Below, one piece after another: positions 26,350-35,957 of a stretch of 64,000 bases of DNA. The notes below the pieces were generated by a model, which was given only the letters and a program-made list of their open reading frames with translations, made no database searches and was not told the origin of the DNA. Origin of the DNA: Vreelandella neptunia. Lineage in GTDB: Bacteria > Pseudomonadota > Gammaproteobacteria > Pseudomonadales > Halomonadaceae. The position numbers and the translations under genes are program-made. The stretch spans positions 124,001 to 188,000 of the forward strand of contig NZ_JAKVTW010000006.1 in the NCBI RefSeq assembly GCF_022489065.1. Direction: 5' to 3'. Position 1 is the first letter of the stretch; the number at the start of each line of letters is the position of its first letter.

Positions 26350-27474
26350 TTATAAGACGGCCTTAATCGCCTGCTCCAGGTTCTCTACACTGCGCTGGGT
26401 GTGGTGCAGCTTATCGAGCCCAAACAGGCCAATGCGGAAGGTTTGGAAGTTATCGCCTTCATCGCACATCAGCGGCACGCCGCCGGCCACTTGAACGCCC
26501 GCCTGAGCAAGTTTGCCGACCAGGCCGCTGTCGTCGCTATAGCACACCACCACGCCAGGGGCTTCAAAGCCTTCCGCCGCAACGCTGACAAAACCGTGGC
26601 GTTTAAGCATGGCGCGGACATCCCGGCCAATCGCTTGCTGCTCCTCTTTTACCTTGGCAAAGCCGTAATCGCGGGTTTCAAACATAATGTCGCGCAGCTG
26701 CCGTAGGGCATCGGTGGGCATGGTGGCGTGGTAAGCGTGGCCGCCGTTTTCATAGGCCTGCATGATGCTGTGCCACTTGCCCAAGTCGCAAGCAAAGCTA
26801 TTGCTCTGGGTTTCGCTCAAGCGCTGGGTGGCGCGCTCTGAGAGCATTACCATCGCGCAGCAGGGCGAACCGCTCCAACCCTTTTGCGGCGCACTCACCA
26901 CCACGTCAATGCCGAGCGCCTGCATGTCCACCCACAGCGTGCCAGCGGCAATGGCGTCTAACACAAACAGGCCGCCTACCTCGTGAGTGGCCTTGGCGAG
27001 CGCTTGAATATAGTCATCTGGAAGCAGCAAGCCAGCAGAGGTTTCGACTTGCGGGGCAAACACCACTGCAGGTTTTTCGCTACGAATCTGCGCAACGGCT
27101 TCATCAATGGGAACCGGCTGAAAAGGCGAGCGGGGGGCATCGGCATTGAGCCTTCGCGCCTTAAGCACTGAGTGCTGATCGGTTAAACGGCCCATCTCGA
27201 TAATTTGCGTCCAGCGGTAGCTGAACCAACCGTTGCGGATCACCAGGGTTTTCTGATCAACGGCAAACTGACGCGCCACTGCTTCCATACCAAAGGTACC
27301 GCTGCCGGGTACAATCACCGCTGCGTGGGCGCTATACACCTCTTTCAGCGTGGCGGAAATATCGCGCATCACAGATTGAAACTGCTGCGACATATGATTT
27401 AGCGAGCGGTCGGTATAAACCACTGAGTACTCAAGCAAACCGTCGGGGTCGACGTTGGGCAGTAAACCAGCCAT
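26350..27474 (-). CDS. Class V aminotransferase (alanine-glyoxylate / serine-glyoxylate type)
   Basis: 374 residues from the ATG at 27474 (MAGLLPNVDPDG), with TTGGAGAACGCC upstream. PLP-dependent fold: VIVPGSGTFGMEAVARQ for phosphate binding, VLDAIAAGTLWVDM with the PLP Asp, and the Schiff-base lysine in SAPQKGWSGSP. This family moves the amino group of alanine, serine or 2-aminoethylphosphonate to glyoxylate or pyruvate; the exact substrate cannot be read from the sequence. It lies after the terminator of the deo unit and is likely transcribed separately. Confidence 0.88.
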   Translation of the reverse strand: MAGLLPNVDPDGLLEYSVVYTDRSLNHMSQQFQSVMRDISATLKEVYSAHAAVIVPGSGTFGMEAVARQFAVDQKTLVIRNGWFSYRWTQIIEMGRLTDQHSVLKARRLNADAPRSPFQPVPIDEAVAQIRSEKPAVVFAPQVETSAGLLLPDDYIQALAKATHEVGGLFVLDAIAAGTLWVDMQALGIDVVVSAPQKGWSGSPCCAMVMLSERATQRLSETQSNSFACDLGKWHSIMQAYENGGHAYHATMPTDALRQLRDIMFETRDYGFAKVKEEQQAIGRDVRAMLKRHGFVSVAAEGFEAPGVVVCYSDDSGLVGKLAQAGVQVAGGVPLMCDEGDNFQTFRIGLFGLDKLHHTQRSVENLEQAIKAVL

Positions 27475-27566
27475 GGCGTTCTCCAAGTAAATGCTGTGCT
27501 CTTAATGGCACGCTTTATCGTCAATAAATAAGCTGTCACTAAGAGTACGAGCAATAAACGCACAAA

Positions 27567-27594
27567 ACCAGCCCGCAAAGGGGCTGGTCTTGGA
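27567..27594 (-). terminator. Terminator at the end of the deo/cdd unit
   Basis: 8-bp stem ACCAGCCC with GGGCTGGT, followed on the minus strand by TTTTG; it lies after cdd and before the aminotransferase gene. Confidence 0.8.
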
Positions 27595-27610
27595 TGCAGT
27601 GCAGGCTTGT

Positions 27611-28018
27611 TTAACGCGGCGGTAGTTGCTCAGGCCCAAAGGCATCGGGCAGCAGCGTTTCCATGGTGTAGGTTTTCATCAATTCACCGCTGCCGGAGAG
27701 CACCTTGATTTGCGTCTCTGGCGTGGCGAATTCGCGAATCCGCTGGCGGCAGTCGCCACAGGGCGTGCAGAGGTGATCGCCGGGGCCCATGACGTAGACA
27801 ATCGCTAGCTGGCGCTGCCCGGCAGTGATCATGGCGGAGATGGCCGAGGCTTCGGCGCAGAGGCCTTTGTAGTGGGCGACTTCCACGTTAGTGCCCGCAA
27901 ACTGCTGACCATCCGGCGTCACCATTACCGATGCCACCGGGTGGGCGGAGTAGGGCACATAGGCGTTAGCCCTCGCGCTAAACAGCTTTTGAACGATCTC
28001 TTCTGATACCTGTTCCAT
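27611..28018 (-). CDS. cdd: Cytidine deaminase
   Basis: 135 residues from the ATG at 28018 (MEQVSEEIVQKL), preceded by AAAAGGAAAAG; the open frame begins 8 codons earlier. Zinc and catalytic motifs: CAEASAI (Cys and Glu) and PCGDCRQ (two Cys), the three-cysteine pattern of the short homotetrameric type. It deaminates cytidine and deoxycytidine to uridine and deoxyuridine. It is the last gene of the nucleoside salvage unit, 57 bases after deoD. Confidence 0.95.
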   Translation of the reverse strand: MEQVSEEIVQKLFSARANAYVPYSAHPVASVMVTPDGQQFAGTNVEVAHYKGLCAEASAISAMITAGQRQLAIVYVMGPGDHLCTPCGDCRQRIREFATPETQIKVLSGSGELMKTYTMETLLPDAFGPEQLPPR

Positions 28019-28074
28019 CTCTTTTCCTTTTGGACGCTTCAACGCCCTCTTTTAAACGTTCTCGCTTTAACGTT

Positions 28075-28800
28075 CTAGGCGCGGGCAGCGTCGTCGCGCA
28101 ATACGGTGTCGAGTGCAATCAGCATCATATCGTCAAAGGTGGTTTGACGGTCGGCGCTGGAGAGCGAGTCGCCTTTCAGGATGTGATCTGACACCGTGCA
28201 GATGGTCATGGCGCGGGCGCCAAACTCGGCGGCCACACCGTAAAGGCCAGCGGCTTCCATCTCGACGCCGACAATGCCGTAGCGCTTGAGCATTTCAGCC
28301 ATCTCGGTTTGCGGGTTGTAGAACAGATCCGCTGAGAACATGTTGCCCACTTTCACCGGTACGTTTTTGGCCTTGGCGGCAGCAACGGCGTGCTGGGTCA
28401 GTTCAAAATCCGCAATGGCGGCGAAGTCGTGGTCGTTAAAGCGCATACGGTTAACTTTTGAATCGGTGCTGGCGCCCATGCCGATGACCACATCGCGCAC
28501 GTTAACGTCGTCGCGCACCGCGCCGCAGGAGCCCACACGAATCAGTGATTTAACGCCGTAGTCGGTGATCAGCTCTTTGGCGTAGATAGAGACCGACGGA
28601 ATACCCATGCCGTGGCCCATCACGGAAATCTCGCGGCCTTTATAGGTGCCGGTATACCCAAACATGTTGCGCACGTCGTTGACCTGGCGGACGTTCTCCA
28701 GGTAGGTGTCAGCAATGTACTTGGCGCGCAGCGGGTCGCCGGGCATCAGTACGGTATCGGCAAAATCACCGGGGGCAGCGTTGATATGTGGGGTTGCCAT
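28075..28800 (-). CDS. deoD: Purine nucleoside phosphorylase, DeoD type
   Basis: 241 residues from the ATG at 28800 with AAAGGAGACC upstream. Hallmarks: [14 protein letters not shown] (phosphate binding), [18 protein letters not shown] (nucleoside binding Glu-Met-Glu) and SDHI with the catalytic Asp. It phosphorolyses purine (deoxy)nucleosides to base plus (deoxy)ribose-1-phosphate, which DeoB then converts. Confidence 0.97.
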   Translation of the reverse strand: MATPHINAAPGDFADTVLMPGDPLRAKYIADTYLENVRQVNDVRNMFGYTGTYKGREISVMGHGMGIPSVSIYAKELITDYGVKSLIRVGSCGAVRDDVNVRDVVIGMGASTDSKVNRMRFNDHDFAAIADFELTQHAVAAAKAKNVPVKVGNMFSADLFYNPQTEMAEMLKRYGIVGVEMEAAGLYGVAAEFGARAMTICTVSDHILKGDSLSSADRQTTFDDMMLIALDTVLRDDAARA

Positions 28801-28829
28801 CAAAGGTCTCCTTTAAGCGGCGCTAGCCT

Positions 28830-30074
28830 TTAAGCAGCGTCAGGTAGAAAGCTTGTGCCATCGGCCATGGCCGGAAGCAGGAAAAAGTCAGCCAGGGTTT
28901 GGCCAATATCGGCAAAGGTGCCGCGCTCGCCTAGCGAACCGGGGGTAAAGCCGGGGCCGTGTACCAAAATCGGAATGTATTCGCGGGTGTGCTCGGTGCC
29001 GTGCCAACTTGGGTCGCAGCCGTGGTCGGCGGTGAGAATCAGCAGGTCATCTTCACTTAGCGCAGCCAACAAAGCTGGCAGCTTGGCATCAAACTCTTCC
29101 AGCGCGGCGGCGTAGCCCGGTACGTCGCGACGGTGGCCGTAGACCGAGTCGAAATCGACAAAGTTGGTCATGATCATGGCGCGTTCGCCGACCTCACGCT
29201 TACCGGTACGCTCGATCTCTTTGAGCGTGGCGTCCATTAGCGCGTCGTGGCCGCTGGCTTTTACCTTGTGGGTAATGCCGCAGTGAGCGTAGATATCGGC
29301 AATTTTACCGATCGAGACCACTTCGCCACCGGCATCATCAAGCTTTTGCAGCACGGTAGGCGCCGGTGGTTCAACGCTATAGTCGCGTCGGTTGCCGGTG
29401 CGGGCGAAGGTGGTGCTGTCTTCACCGATAAAAGGACGCGCAATGACACGGCCGATATTGTAAGGCTCCAGCAGTTCACGGACGGTTTCGCACAGCTTAT
29501 AAAGCCGCTCCAGGCCGAAATACTCTTCGTGGGCGGCGATCTGAAACACCGAATCCGCCGAGGTGTAAACAATCGGTTTGTCCGTCGCAATATGCTCTTC
29601 ACCTAAGCGGGCAATGATCTCGGTGCCCGAGGCGTGACAGTTGCCAATCACTCCGGTGAGGTCGGCTTCTTGCACAATGGCGTCGAGCAACTCAAGAGGG
29701 AAACTGTCGGTTTTATCCAGAAAGTAGCCCCACTCAAAGCGCACCGGGACACCGGCAATTTCCCAGTGGCCGGAGGGGGTGTCTTTACCGCTGGAGATCT
29801 CTTTAGCGTGGGCGTAGGCGCCTTCCAGATTTCCCGGCAGTGTGACGCCTTCGGCCACGCTGCCAGTGGCATCGCGGTGAGCGTGAAACAGTCCCAGCTT
29901 GGCCATATTGGGTAGCTTAAGTGGGCCTGAACGGTTGGCATTATCGGCCTCATTACAGGCGCAGGCGGCGGCGATATGGCCCAGGGTGTCAGACCCCTCA
30001 TCGCCAAATTTGGCGGCATCCGGGGCGGCGCCAATCCCAAATGAATCGAGTACCAGTAAAATCGCGCGGCTCAT
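28830..30074 (-). CDS. deoB: Phosphopentomutase
   Basis: 414 residues. The metal-binding start [14 protein letters not shown], central [10 protein letters not shown] and the C-terminal [19 protein letters not shown] match the alkaline-phosphatase-like phosphopentomutase family. It interconverts (deoxy)ribose-1- and 5-phosphate, supplying DeoC. The ATG overlaps the deoA stop by 4 bases, so translation is probably coupled. Confidence 0.97.
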   Translation of the reverse strand: MSRAILLVLDSFGIGAAPDAAKFGDEGSDTLGHIAAACACNEADNANRSGPLKLPNMAKLGLFHAHRDATGSVAEGVTLPGNLEGAYAHAKEISSGKDTPSGHWEIAGVPVRFEWGYFLDKTDSFPLELLDAIVQEADLTGVIGNCHASGTEIIARLGEEHIATDKPIVYTSADSVFQIAAHEEYFGLERLYKLCETVRELLEPYNIGRVIARPFIGEDSTTFARTGNRRDYSVEPPAPTVLQKLDDAGGEVVSIGKIADIYAHCGITHKVKASGHDALMDATLKEIERTGKREVGERAMIMTNFVDFDSVYGHRRDVPGYAAALEEFDAKLPALLAALSEDDLLILTADHGCDPSWHGTEHTREYIPILVHGPGFTPGSLGERGTFADIGQTLADFFLLPAMADGTSFLPDAA

Positions 30075-31426
30075 AAGGCTTCTCCACGGAAGGTGTCTTG
30101 CAGCAGGGTATCGGCGTTGGCCGCCGCTTCGCCAATCGTGAACGCTGCGCGGAGCTGCTGCGCGGCGCGCTCGGCAGCGGCGTCACTGCGGGCGTGCACC
30201 ATGGCGATAGGGCGCTGGCTATCTACGCGCTCGCCAATCTCGACGATCTCGGTAAAGCCGACGCTGTGATCCACGCTGGCATCGTTACGAAGACGGCCAC
30301 CGCCCAGCTCCACCACGCTCATACCCACGGCGCGGGTATCGATGCGCTGCACGATACCCGCTTGCTCGGCATATACGGGTTTGATCACCTCGGCCTTGCC
30401 CAGGTAGTGATCGGAGCGCTCCATAAAGTCGCTGGGGCCGCCTAGTTCACGCACCATCTGGGAGAACACCTCAGCGGCGGCGCCAGAGGTTAGCGCCTTA
30501 TCAAGCTTGGTCAGAGCTTCTTCACGAGAGCCTGCCAGTTTGCCAGCGATCAGCATTTCCACTGCCAGCTCGCGGGTAACTTGCATCACTCGGCTGTCTG
30601 GGCGGTCGCCACGCAGCAGGGCCAGGGTCTCAACGATTTCTACGGCATTACCGGCGCAGGGGGCCAGCGGCTGGCTCATGTCGGTAAGCAGGGCCGTGGT
30701 GGGCGTGCCCGCTTGGGTGGCCACATTGGCGATGCTTTTGGCCAACTCGCGGGATTTCTCCGGGGTGGGCATAAAGGCACCGCTGCCGACCTTAACGTCC
30801 ATCACCAGCGCATCCAGCCCTGAGGCCAGCTTCTTACCCAGAATAGAGGCGGTAATCAGCGGAATCGATTCCACGGTGGCGGTCACGTCACGTACGCCGT
30901 AGATGCGCTTATCAGCGGGGGCAAGGTCGCCGGTCTGGCCGATAATCGCCACACCGGTGGATTTCACCACCTCGCGGAAGCGTGCTGGCGCGGGATAGGG
31001 GTCGTAACCGGGGATCGATTCGAGCTTGTCCAGCGTACCGCCGGTGTGACCCAGGCCGCGTCCGGAAATCATCGGTACAAAGGCACCGCAGGCGGCGACC
31101 CAAGGGCCGAGCACCAGCGATACCAAGTCACCCACGCCGCCAGTAGAGTGCTTATCGACAATCGGGCCGGGCAGGTTCAGGTCGCTCCACTGCATCACAT
31201 GGCCGGAGTCACGGGTGGCGGTGGTCAGCGCGACCACTTCTTCACGGCTCATGCCGTTCAAAAACACCGCCATGGTGAAGGCGCCAATTTGGGCATCGCT
31301 GATGCGGTCATCGGCAATGCCCTGTACAAACGCTTTGATCTCTTCCGCAGGCAGCGGCTGGTTATCTCGCTTAAGGCGAATCAGCTCCTGGGGCAGCAAC
31401 GCGTGTTGGGTTGCATTGACAGACAT
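30071..31426 (-). CDS. deoA: Thymidine phosphorylase
   Basis: 451 residues, near the family length (440). The signature region [18 protein letters not shown] and [17 protein letters not shown] is complete. It splits thymidine and deoxyuridine into base and deoxyribose-1-phosphate. It overlaps deoC by 1 base and deoB by 4, inside a tight operon. Confidence 0.97.
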   Translation of the reverse strand: MSVNATQHALLPQELIRLKRDNQPLPAEEIKAFVQGIADDRISDAQIGAFTMAVFLNGMSREEVVALTTATRDSGHVMQWSDLNLPGPIVDKHSTGGVGDLVSLVLGPWVAACGAFVPMISGRGLGHTGGTLDKLESIPGYDPYPAPARFREVVKSTGVAIIGQTGDLAPADKRIYGVRDVTATVESIPLITASILGKKLASGLDALVMDVKVGSGAFMPTPEKSRELAKSIANVATQAGTPTTALLTDMSQPLAPCAGNAVEIVETLALLRGDRPDSRVMQVTRELAVEMLIAGKLAGSREEALTKLDKALTSGAAAEVFSQMVRELGGPSDFMERSDHYLGKAEVIKPVYAEQAGIVQRIDTRAVGMSVVELGGGRLRNDASVDHSVGFTEIVEIGERVDSQRPIAMVHARSDAAAERAAQQLRAAFTIGEAAANADTLLQDTFRGEAL

Positions 31427-32223
31427 TAGTAACCTCCTTGGCCTTGGGGTGCCGCGCTGGTGCTGCCGGTCAACGTATCCAGCAGATTACCCAGCAGGCT
31501 AGAGGCACCAAAACGGAAGTGCGCGGGGGTTACCCAGCCGGGGCCCATAATGTCGTTGGCAAGGGCCAAATATTCCGCTGCATCCTCGGCGGTTTTAACG
31601 CCGCCCGCTGCTTTGAATCCAACATCTTTGCCGCTGGCTTTAATCGCTTTTAGCATGATCTCAGCGGCTTCCAGGGTGGCGTTAACCGCTACTTTGCCGG
31701 TCGACGTTTTAATGAAATCCGCACCGCCTTCAATGGCGAGTTCGCTGGCGCGTTTGATCAGTGCAGGCTCTTTGAGTTCGCCGGACTCAATAATCACTTT
31801 GAGCAGTGCCTGGCCAGCGCAGGCGGCTTTGCACATCTCAACGAGCTCAAGGCCAGTCTCTTCGTCGCCTGCTATCAGGGTACGGTAGGGGAACACCACA
31901 TCGACTTCATGAGCACCGGAAGCAACTGCGTCGCGAGTTTCACGGGCAGCGCCCATGATGTCGTCACCGCCATTGGGGAAGTTGGTGACCGTGGCGATTT
32001 TTACCTGGTCATTGAGAGTGTGAGCAGTGAGCGCGCGCTGAGCGGTGACAATAAACTGCGGGTAGACGCAAACGGCAGCAGGGGTGCCAAAGGGGGTTTT
32101 TACCTGCTGACAGAGTGATTCAATGGTGCTGTCTGTGTCGGTGTCATTCAGGCTCGTCAGGTCCATGAGGGTGAGTGCCTGGCGGGCGGCTTGGACGGTA
32201 TGGGAGGAGGCAGTCGCGGTCAT
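31426..32223 (-). CDS. deoC: Deoxyribose-phosphate aldolase
   Basis: 265 residues. The Schiff-base lysine is in [18 protein letters not shown], and the second conserved lysine in [15 protein letters not shown]. It cleaves deoxyribose-5-phosphate to glyceraldehyde-3-phosphate and acetaldehyde, the exit of the pathway to central metabolism. It is the first enzyme gene after nupC, separated from it by about 100 bases with a terminator-like hairpin. Confidence 0.97.
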   Translation of the reverse strand: MTATASSHTVQAARQALTLMDLTSLNDTDTDSTIESLCQQVKTPFGTPAAVCVYPQFIVTAQRALTAHTLNDQVKIATVTNFPNGGDDIMGAARETRDAVASGAHEVDVVFPYRTLIAGDEETGLELVEMCKAACAGQALLKVIIESGELKEPALIKRASELAIEGGADFIKTSTGKVAVNATLEAAEIMLKAIKASGKDVGFKAAGGVKTAEDAAEYLALANDIMGPGWVTPAHFRFGASSLLGNLLDTLTGSTSAAPQGQGGY

Positions 32224-32251
32224 GGAGTTCTCACAAATCAGTAAAAGATAA

Positions 32252-32284
32252 AAACGGGCACTGCGGATAAAACCGCAGCGCCCG
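32252..32284 (-). terminator. Terminator or attenuator between nupC and deoC
   Basis: Stem CGGGC-x-CTGCGG against CCGCAG-x-GCCCG; on the minus strand it is followed by CGTTTTTATC. It would lower transcription of the deo enzymes relative to the transport genes, unless deoC has its own promoter. Confidence 0.75.
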
Positions 32285-32326
32285 AAGCGTTAAGTTGCTG
32301 TCATTACGCTAATAAGCATACAAGCG

Positions 32327-33610
32327 CTATGCAGACGCGCCACTCAGCGCAATAAAGAAGCCAGCAATCGTGGCCGACATCAAGTTGGACAGTGTACCGG
32401 CCAATACAGCTTTAACCCCAAAGCGAGCAATCTCTTTGCGACGAGTCGGTGCAATGCTGCCCAGGCCACCCAGTAGAATCGCGATGGAGGAGAGGTTAGC
32501 AAAGCCACACAGCGCAAAGGAGAGAATCGCCATGGTATGCGGTGTCATCATCTGACCCGTGGCAGTCACCACCTGTTCCCCATCAATGTAGGGCGCCAAG
32601 TTGATGTAAGCGACAAATTCGTTGACCACTAGCTTTTGGCCAATGAACGAGCCTGCCAGCGTGGCTTCTTCCCAGGGTACACCCAATAGGAAGGCCAGCG
32701 GGGCAAACAGCCAACCCAAGATCAGTTCCAGGCTCAGCGAGTCAAAGCCCACCCAGCCACCAATGCCGCCTAAAATGCCGTTGACCAGCGCAATCAGAGC
32801 AATAAAGGCGAGTAGCATGGCGCCAACGTTGGCGGCGAGCATTAAACCCGAGGTAGCACCCGATGCCGCCGCGTCCAGCACGTTGGCGGGTTTATCTTCC
32901 TGGGCCTCAATCTCTTCTTCCACCTTGGTAACGCTATCGCTGTCGGTGACATCTTGGGTTTCCGGCATGATCAGCTTGGCGAACAACAGCCCGCCGGGTG
33001 CCGCCATAAAGGAGGCCGCTACCAGGTACTCCATGGGAATCCCCAGTGCCGCGTAACCTGCCAATACCGAACCGGCCACAGACGCCAAACCACCACACAT
33101 AACGGCAAACAGCTGTGAAGGCGTCATGCGGGCGATAAATGGACGCACCACCAGCGGCGCTTCGGTTTGGCCGACGAAGATATTTGCGGTTGCGGAGAGC
33201 GACTCCGTGCGCGAAGTGCCGAGGGCTTTTTGCAGGGCGCCACCTAGAATGCGAATGACCCACTGCATAATGCCGATGTAATAGAGCACGGCGATCAGCG
33301 AGGAGAAGAAGATAATGACCGGCAGGACTTTAATGGCAAAGATAAAGCCGATGTTCTCTACATCAGCTAAGCCGCCGAACAGAAAACCAATACCGTCATC
33401 GGCATATACCAATATTTGGCTAACGCCCGCTGAAATGGCCTGCAGCACCGCTTGACCAAACGGCACATAGAGTACAAAAGCACCAATACCCGCTTGAATA
33501 GCAAAAGCACCCAGTACCGTACGCAGCCGAATAGACTTACGGTCGTAGGAGAAGATCAGGGCAATGGCCACCAGAGTGACCATACCCACCAAGCTCATAA
33601 GGAGTGTCAT
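32327..33610 (-). CDS. Concentrative nucleoside transporter (NupC/CNT family)
   Basis: 427 residues with about 10 membrane segments. CNT hallmarks: [19 protein letters not shown] and [13 protein letters not shown], which line the nucleoside and sodium/proton sites. A charged 30-residue insertion ([17 protein letters not shown]) sits in the middle loop. It imports nucleosides across the inner membrane. It lies 36 bases downstream of the tsx-like porin gene. Confidence 0.93.
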   Translation of the reverse strand: MTLLMSLVGMVTLVAIALIFSYDRKSIRLRTVLGAFAIQAGIGAFVLYVPFGQAVLQAISAGVSQILVYADDGIGFLFGGLADVENIGFIFAIKVLPVIIFFSSLIAVLYYIGIMQWVIRILGGALQKALGTSRTESLSATANIFVGQTEAPLVVRPFIARMTPSQLFAVMCGGLASVAGSVLAGYAALGIPMEYLVAASFMAAPGGLLFAKLIMPETQDVTDSDSVTKVEEEIEAQEDKPANVLDAAASGATSGLMLAANVGAMLLAFIALIALVNGILGGIGGWVGFDSLSLELILGWLFAPLAFLLGVPWEEATLAGSFIGQKLVVNEFVAYINLAPYIDGEQVVTATGQMMTPHTMAILSFALCGFANLSSIAILLGGLGSIAPTRRKEIARFGVKAVLAGTLSNLMSATIAGFFIALSGASA

Positions 33611-33646
33611 ATGGGGATCCTTCGAGTCCGCGCGTGTGAAACGCGT

Positions 33647-34501
33647 TTAGAGTAAGTTGAGCTTGACGGAGTAGATCATCGCATTCTGGTAATTATTGGG
33701 CGTGCCCAACTTGTTATCAGAGTAGCGATACTGAATACCGGTGGTGATCAAGTCGCTTGGATGCCACCACAGGCTCAGTGCACCGTTGGTGCCCACACTG
33801 CCTGCTTTTTCGCCCACCTCGCCCACATAGTTCTCTTCCAGGTACTCATCGTCGCGGCCAAAGGTCTGCTCGTGCCAGTTGGTGACGCTGAAGTTTTGGT
33901 TGAGCGCAGTGAAATCATAACCCGCGACCCAGCCTGCCATATAGCCGTTCATACCGGTATAGCTATTACTTTGTACTCGCGCGGCCCCGATAAAGGGTTT
34001 AAACCACAGACCATTGTCAAAGGTAGTGCGGTAGCCCAGGCCCAGAATCTGATCCTGTTCGCGGCTGTTGTAACCGTAATCGCGGAAGTCATAAAGGTGG
34101 GCATAAATCGACAGCGGGCTGTCGCCCAGATAAATGTGCGAGGTTACTTTACCCGCAGTGCGGAAGTTGTCTTTGCCGCCGCTGGATTCATCGAACTGAT
34201 CGTTGGTGGGGTTCTCGAAATCAAAGAAGCCGTAAAACTCGCCCCAGCTAAAGCCAGCGCCGCCTTCAATTTCGAGAAACATAAAGTCGCTTTTCGCGGC
34301 GTTAGACGCGGTGCGTGCTTCGGTACCGTTGGACCAGTCCAGGTAGTTAACCGAGACGTTGGCGAATGACCACAGCCGATCAAGGGGATGCGGCTGAACA
34401 GCCTCATCAGCCATTAGCGGCGTTGTGAGCATTGCCCCTAACACGCCAGCGCCAAGCGCGATCAGAGACGAAGGGGAGCGAGAGTGTTTACTAGCTGTCA
34501 T
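33647..34501 (-). CDS. Nucleoside-specific outer-membrane channel, Tsx/OmpK family
   Basis: 284 residues with a signal peptide (hydrophobic ALGAGVLGAMLTTPLMA) and a beta-barrel C-terminus ending in alternating hydrophobics (MIYSVKLNLL). The segment FANVSVNYLDWSNGTE and following match the Tsx/OmpK family, which lets nucleosides cross the outer membrane. It is the first gene of the nucleoside unit and divergent from deoR. Confidence 0.88.
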   Translation of the reverse strand: MTASKHSRSPSSLIALGAGVLGAMLTTPLMADEAVQPHPLDRLWSFANVSVNYLDWSNGTEARTASNAAKSDFMFLEIEGGAGFSWGEFYGFFDFENPTNDQFDESSGGKDNFRTAGKVTSHIYLGDSPLSIYAHLYDFRDYGYNSREQDQILGLGYRTTFDNGLWFKPFIGAARVQSNSYTGMNGYMAGWVAGYDFTALNQNFSVTNWHEQTFGRDDEYLEENYVGEVGEKAGSVGTNGALSLWWHPSDLITTGIQYRYSDNKLGTPNNYQNAMIYSVKLNLL

Positions 34502-34578
34502 GAAAGCCTCAACAAGGGTTGTCGCGGTGCCATTTGAGTGTGGCTAACCGGGGTTTTAGTCGTGCGGGCTGGCGTTAA

Positions 34579-34594
34579 TGTTAAAATTATAACA
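34579..34594. promoter_or_regulatory. Candidate DeoR operator 1
   Basis: TGTTAAAATTATAACA is an imperfect 16-bp palindrome that matches the E. coli DeoR operator (TGTTAGAATTCTAACA) at 14 of 16 positions. It lies 78 bases upstream of the tsx start in the tsx/deoR divergent region. Confidence 0.75.
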
Positions 34595-34599
34595 TTTAG

Positions 34600-34615
34600 T
34601 GTTATTTTTCTAACG
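34600..34615. promoter_or_regulatory. Candidate DeoR operator 2
   Basis: TGTTATTTTTCTAACG keeps both outer arms (TGTTA and TAAC) of the DeoR operator. Its centre is 21 bp from that of operator 1, two helical turns, so two repressor units could bind the same DNA face. Confidence 0.6.
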
Positions 34616-34827
34616 TTGATTTGCAAGCGTTGTCACATCAACGCTATTTAAATGTCATAAAGCTATCGTAAGTATTGTCGATAGCGCGAATAGCTGTCGT
34701 CGTAGTGGTAATTACGTCGCCGCTCGCTCAGCATAGAAACTCGGCATAGCACTAAGACATAGCTACAACATTGACGCGACATGCAGACTTGCGTTGCGCT
34801 AATCACAACACGAGGGTTTGCCCGAAG
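34616..34827. other. Remainder of the tsx/deoR divergent region
   Basis: No gene. Together with 34502-34578 this is the shared control region. A half-site TCACA near 34635 is compatible with CRP control, as known for E. coli deo, but no full site is visible. Confidence 0.4.
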
Positions 34828-35619
34828 ATGCCCACCACGAATGCCCGCAGCGCTCAGCGCCTTGCCAAACTTCAGGAAGCGCTTGCCAGCGGCGGGACTC
34901 TACACCTGCGCGATGCCGCAGAGCTGTGTGATGTCTCAGAAATGACTATCCGCCGCGATCTCACTACCCAGCCTACTGCGATGACTCTGCTGGGCGGGCG
35001 TCTGGTGATGGCAAACTATCCGGGCGTGACACCCATCTACGATTTAACTGAGCAGCAGGCTAGCCACTACCAGGCGAAGTATCGCCTCTGCCAGCGTGTA
35101 CTGGCCTTCATTGAGGAGGGCGATACGCTATTTATCGACTGTGGCTCAACGCTGATCCCTTTATTGAGCCAGTTAAGCCATTTTCGAGAGCTGACGGTGG
35201 TGACCTATGCGCTTAACGTAGCAAACGCGGTTTCCGCGCTGCCGAACGTTCGCTTAGTACTACTGGGCGGACTTTTCTATGCTGCCTCGCAGTCGTTCGG
35301 CAGCGATAATATGACGGCGGCTATTGAGCGCTTGGGTATTAACAAAGCGCTCATCTCGGCGGCAGGGGTGGACCTGGAAAGAGGTGTGAGCTGCTTTCAC
35401 TTTCACGAAGTGACGCCTAAACAAGCCGCTATTGCCACTGCCATGCAGCGCTTGCTGGTAGTGGATGCCAGTAAGTTTGGCGTAGTGCGTCCTGCCTATT
35501 TCGCTGCGCTGGAAGACTTTGATGTGGTCGTCACCGATGAAGAGGGCGCCCCGCAATTGCTAAAGGAGAACGGCTGCGTTGCCCCTGAAATAGTGGTACC
35601 CGAAATAACCGTGGCATAA
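34828..35619 (+). CDS. deoR: DeoR-family repressor of the nucleoside unit
   Basis: 263 residues from the ATG at 34828; a TTG start 19 codons upstream is possible. N-terminal DeoR helix-turn-helix (LQEALASGGTLHLRDAAEL, then VSEMTIRRDL) and a DeoR sensor domain with the sugar-phosphate motif FIDCGSTL. The divergent position beside tsx-nupC-deoCABD, with operators matching the E. coli DeoR site between them, supports the assignment as deoxyribonucleoside repressor responding to deoxyribose-5-phosphate. Confidence 0.87.
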   Translation: MPTTNARSAQRLAKLQEALASGGTLHLRDAAELCDVSEMTIRRDLTTQPTAMTLLGGRLVMANYPGVTPIYDLTEQQASHYQAKYRLCQRVLAFIEEGDTLFIDCGSTLIPLLSQLSHFRELTVVTYALNVANAVSALPNVRLVLLGGLFYAASQSFGSDNMTAAIERLGINKALISAAGVDLERGVSCFHFHEVTPKQAAIATAMQRLLVVDASKFGVVRPAYFAALEDFDVVVTDEEGAPQLLKENGCVAPEIVVPEITVA

Positions 35620-35957
35620 CCCTTTTTACGACGCTCTTGGTAATCAATACCTAGGGTGCGGCAATGCGCCACTTCTTTCATGATCTGGATCAATAGAAAA
35701 TACTTTAGTCTTAACTGCTTAAGCCTTTAATGCTTAAGCCAGCGAGGCTCGTCGCCAATTCCCACTCGGCGACGCATATTTTTCCCGGAGCAATGACGCT
35801 TAGCGTTACCTGTGCACTGTTTTAAGTACGTTTTACGTGGTTTTAAAACGCCTTTCAGAGCATGTTTTGGGAAGAGTATGGGGTGGTAGTTAGCCTGCTA
35901 CTTAGCTTGGTAGCATGGCTAACTAGTGTTTTAAACAACCTCTGACGAGATCACACC
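35620..35957. other. Intergenic region and promoter of the cyo operon, with a direct repeat
   Basis: No gene. TGCTTAAGCC is repeated at 35716 and 35731 (15-base period), each copy containing the palindrome GCTTAAGC. It could bind a regulator of cyo or be part of the deoR 3-prime end. No terminator is obvious. Confidence 0.45.
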
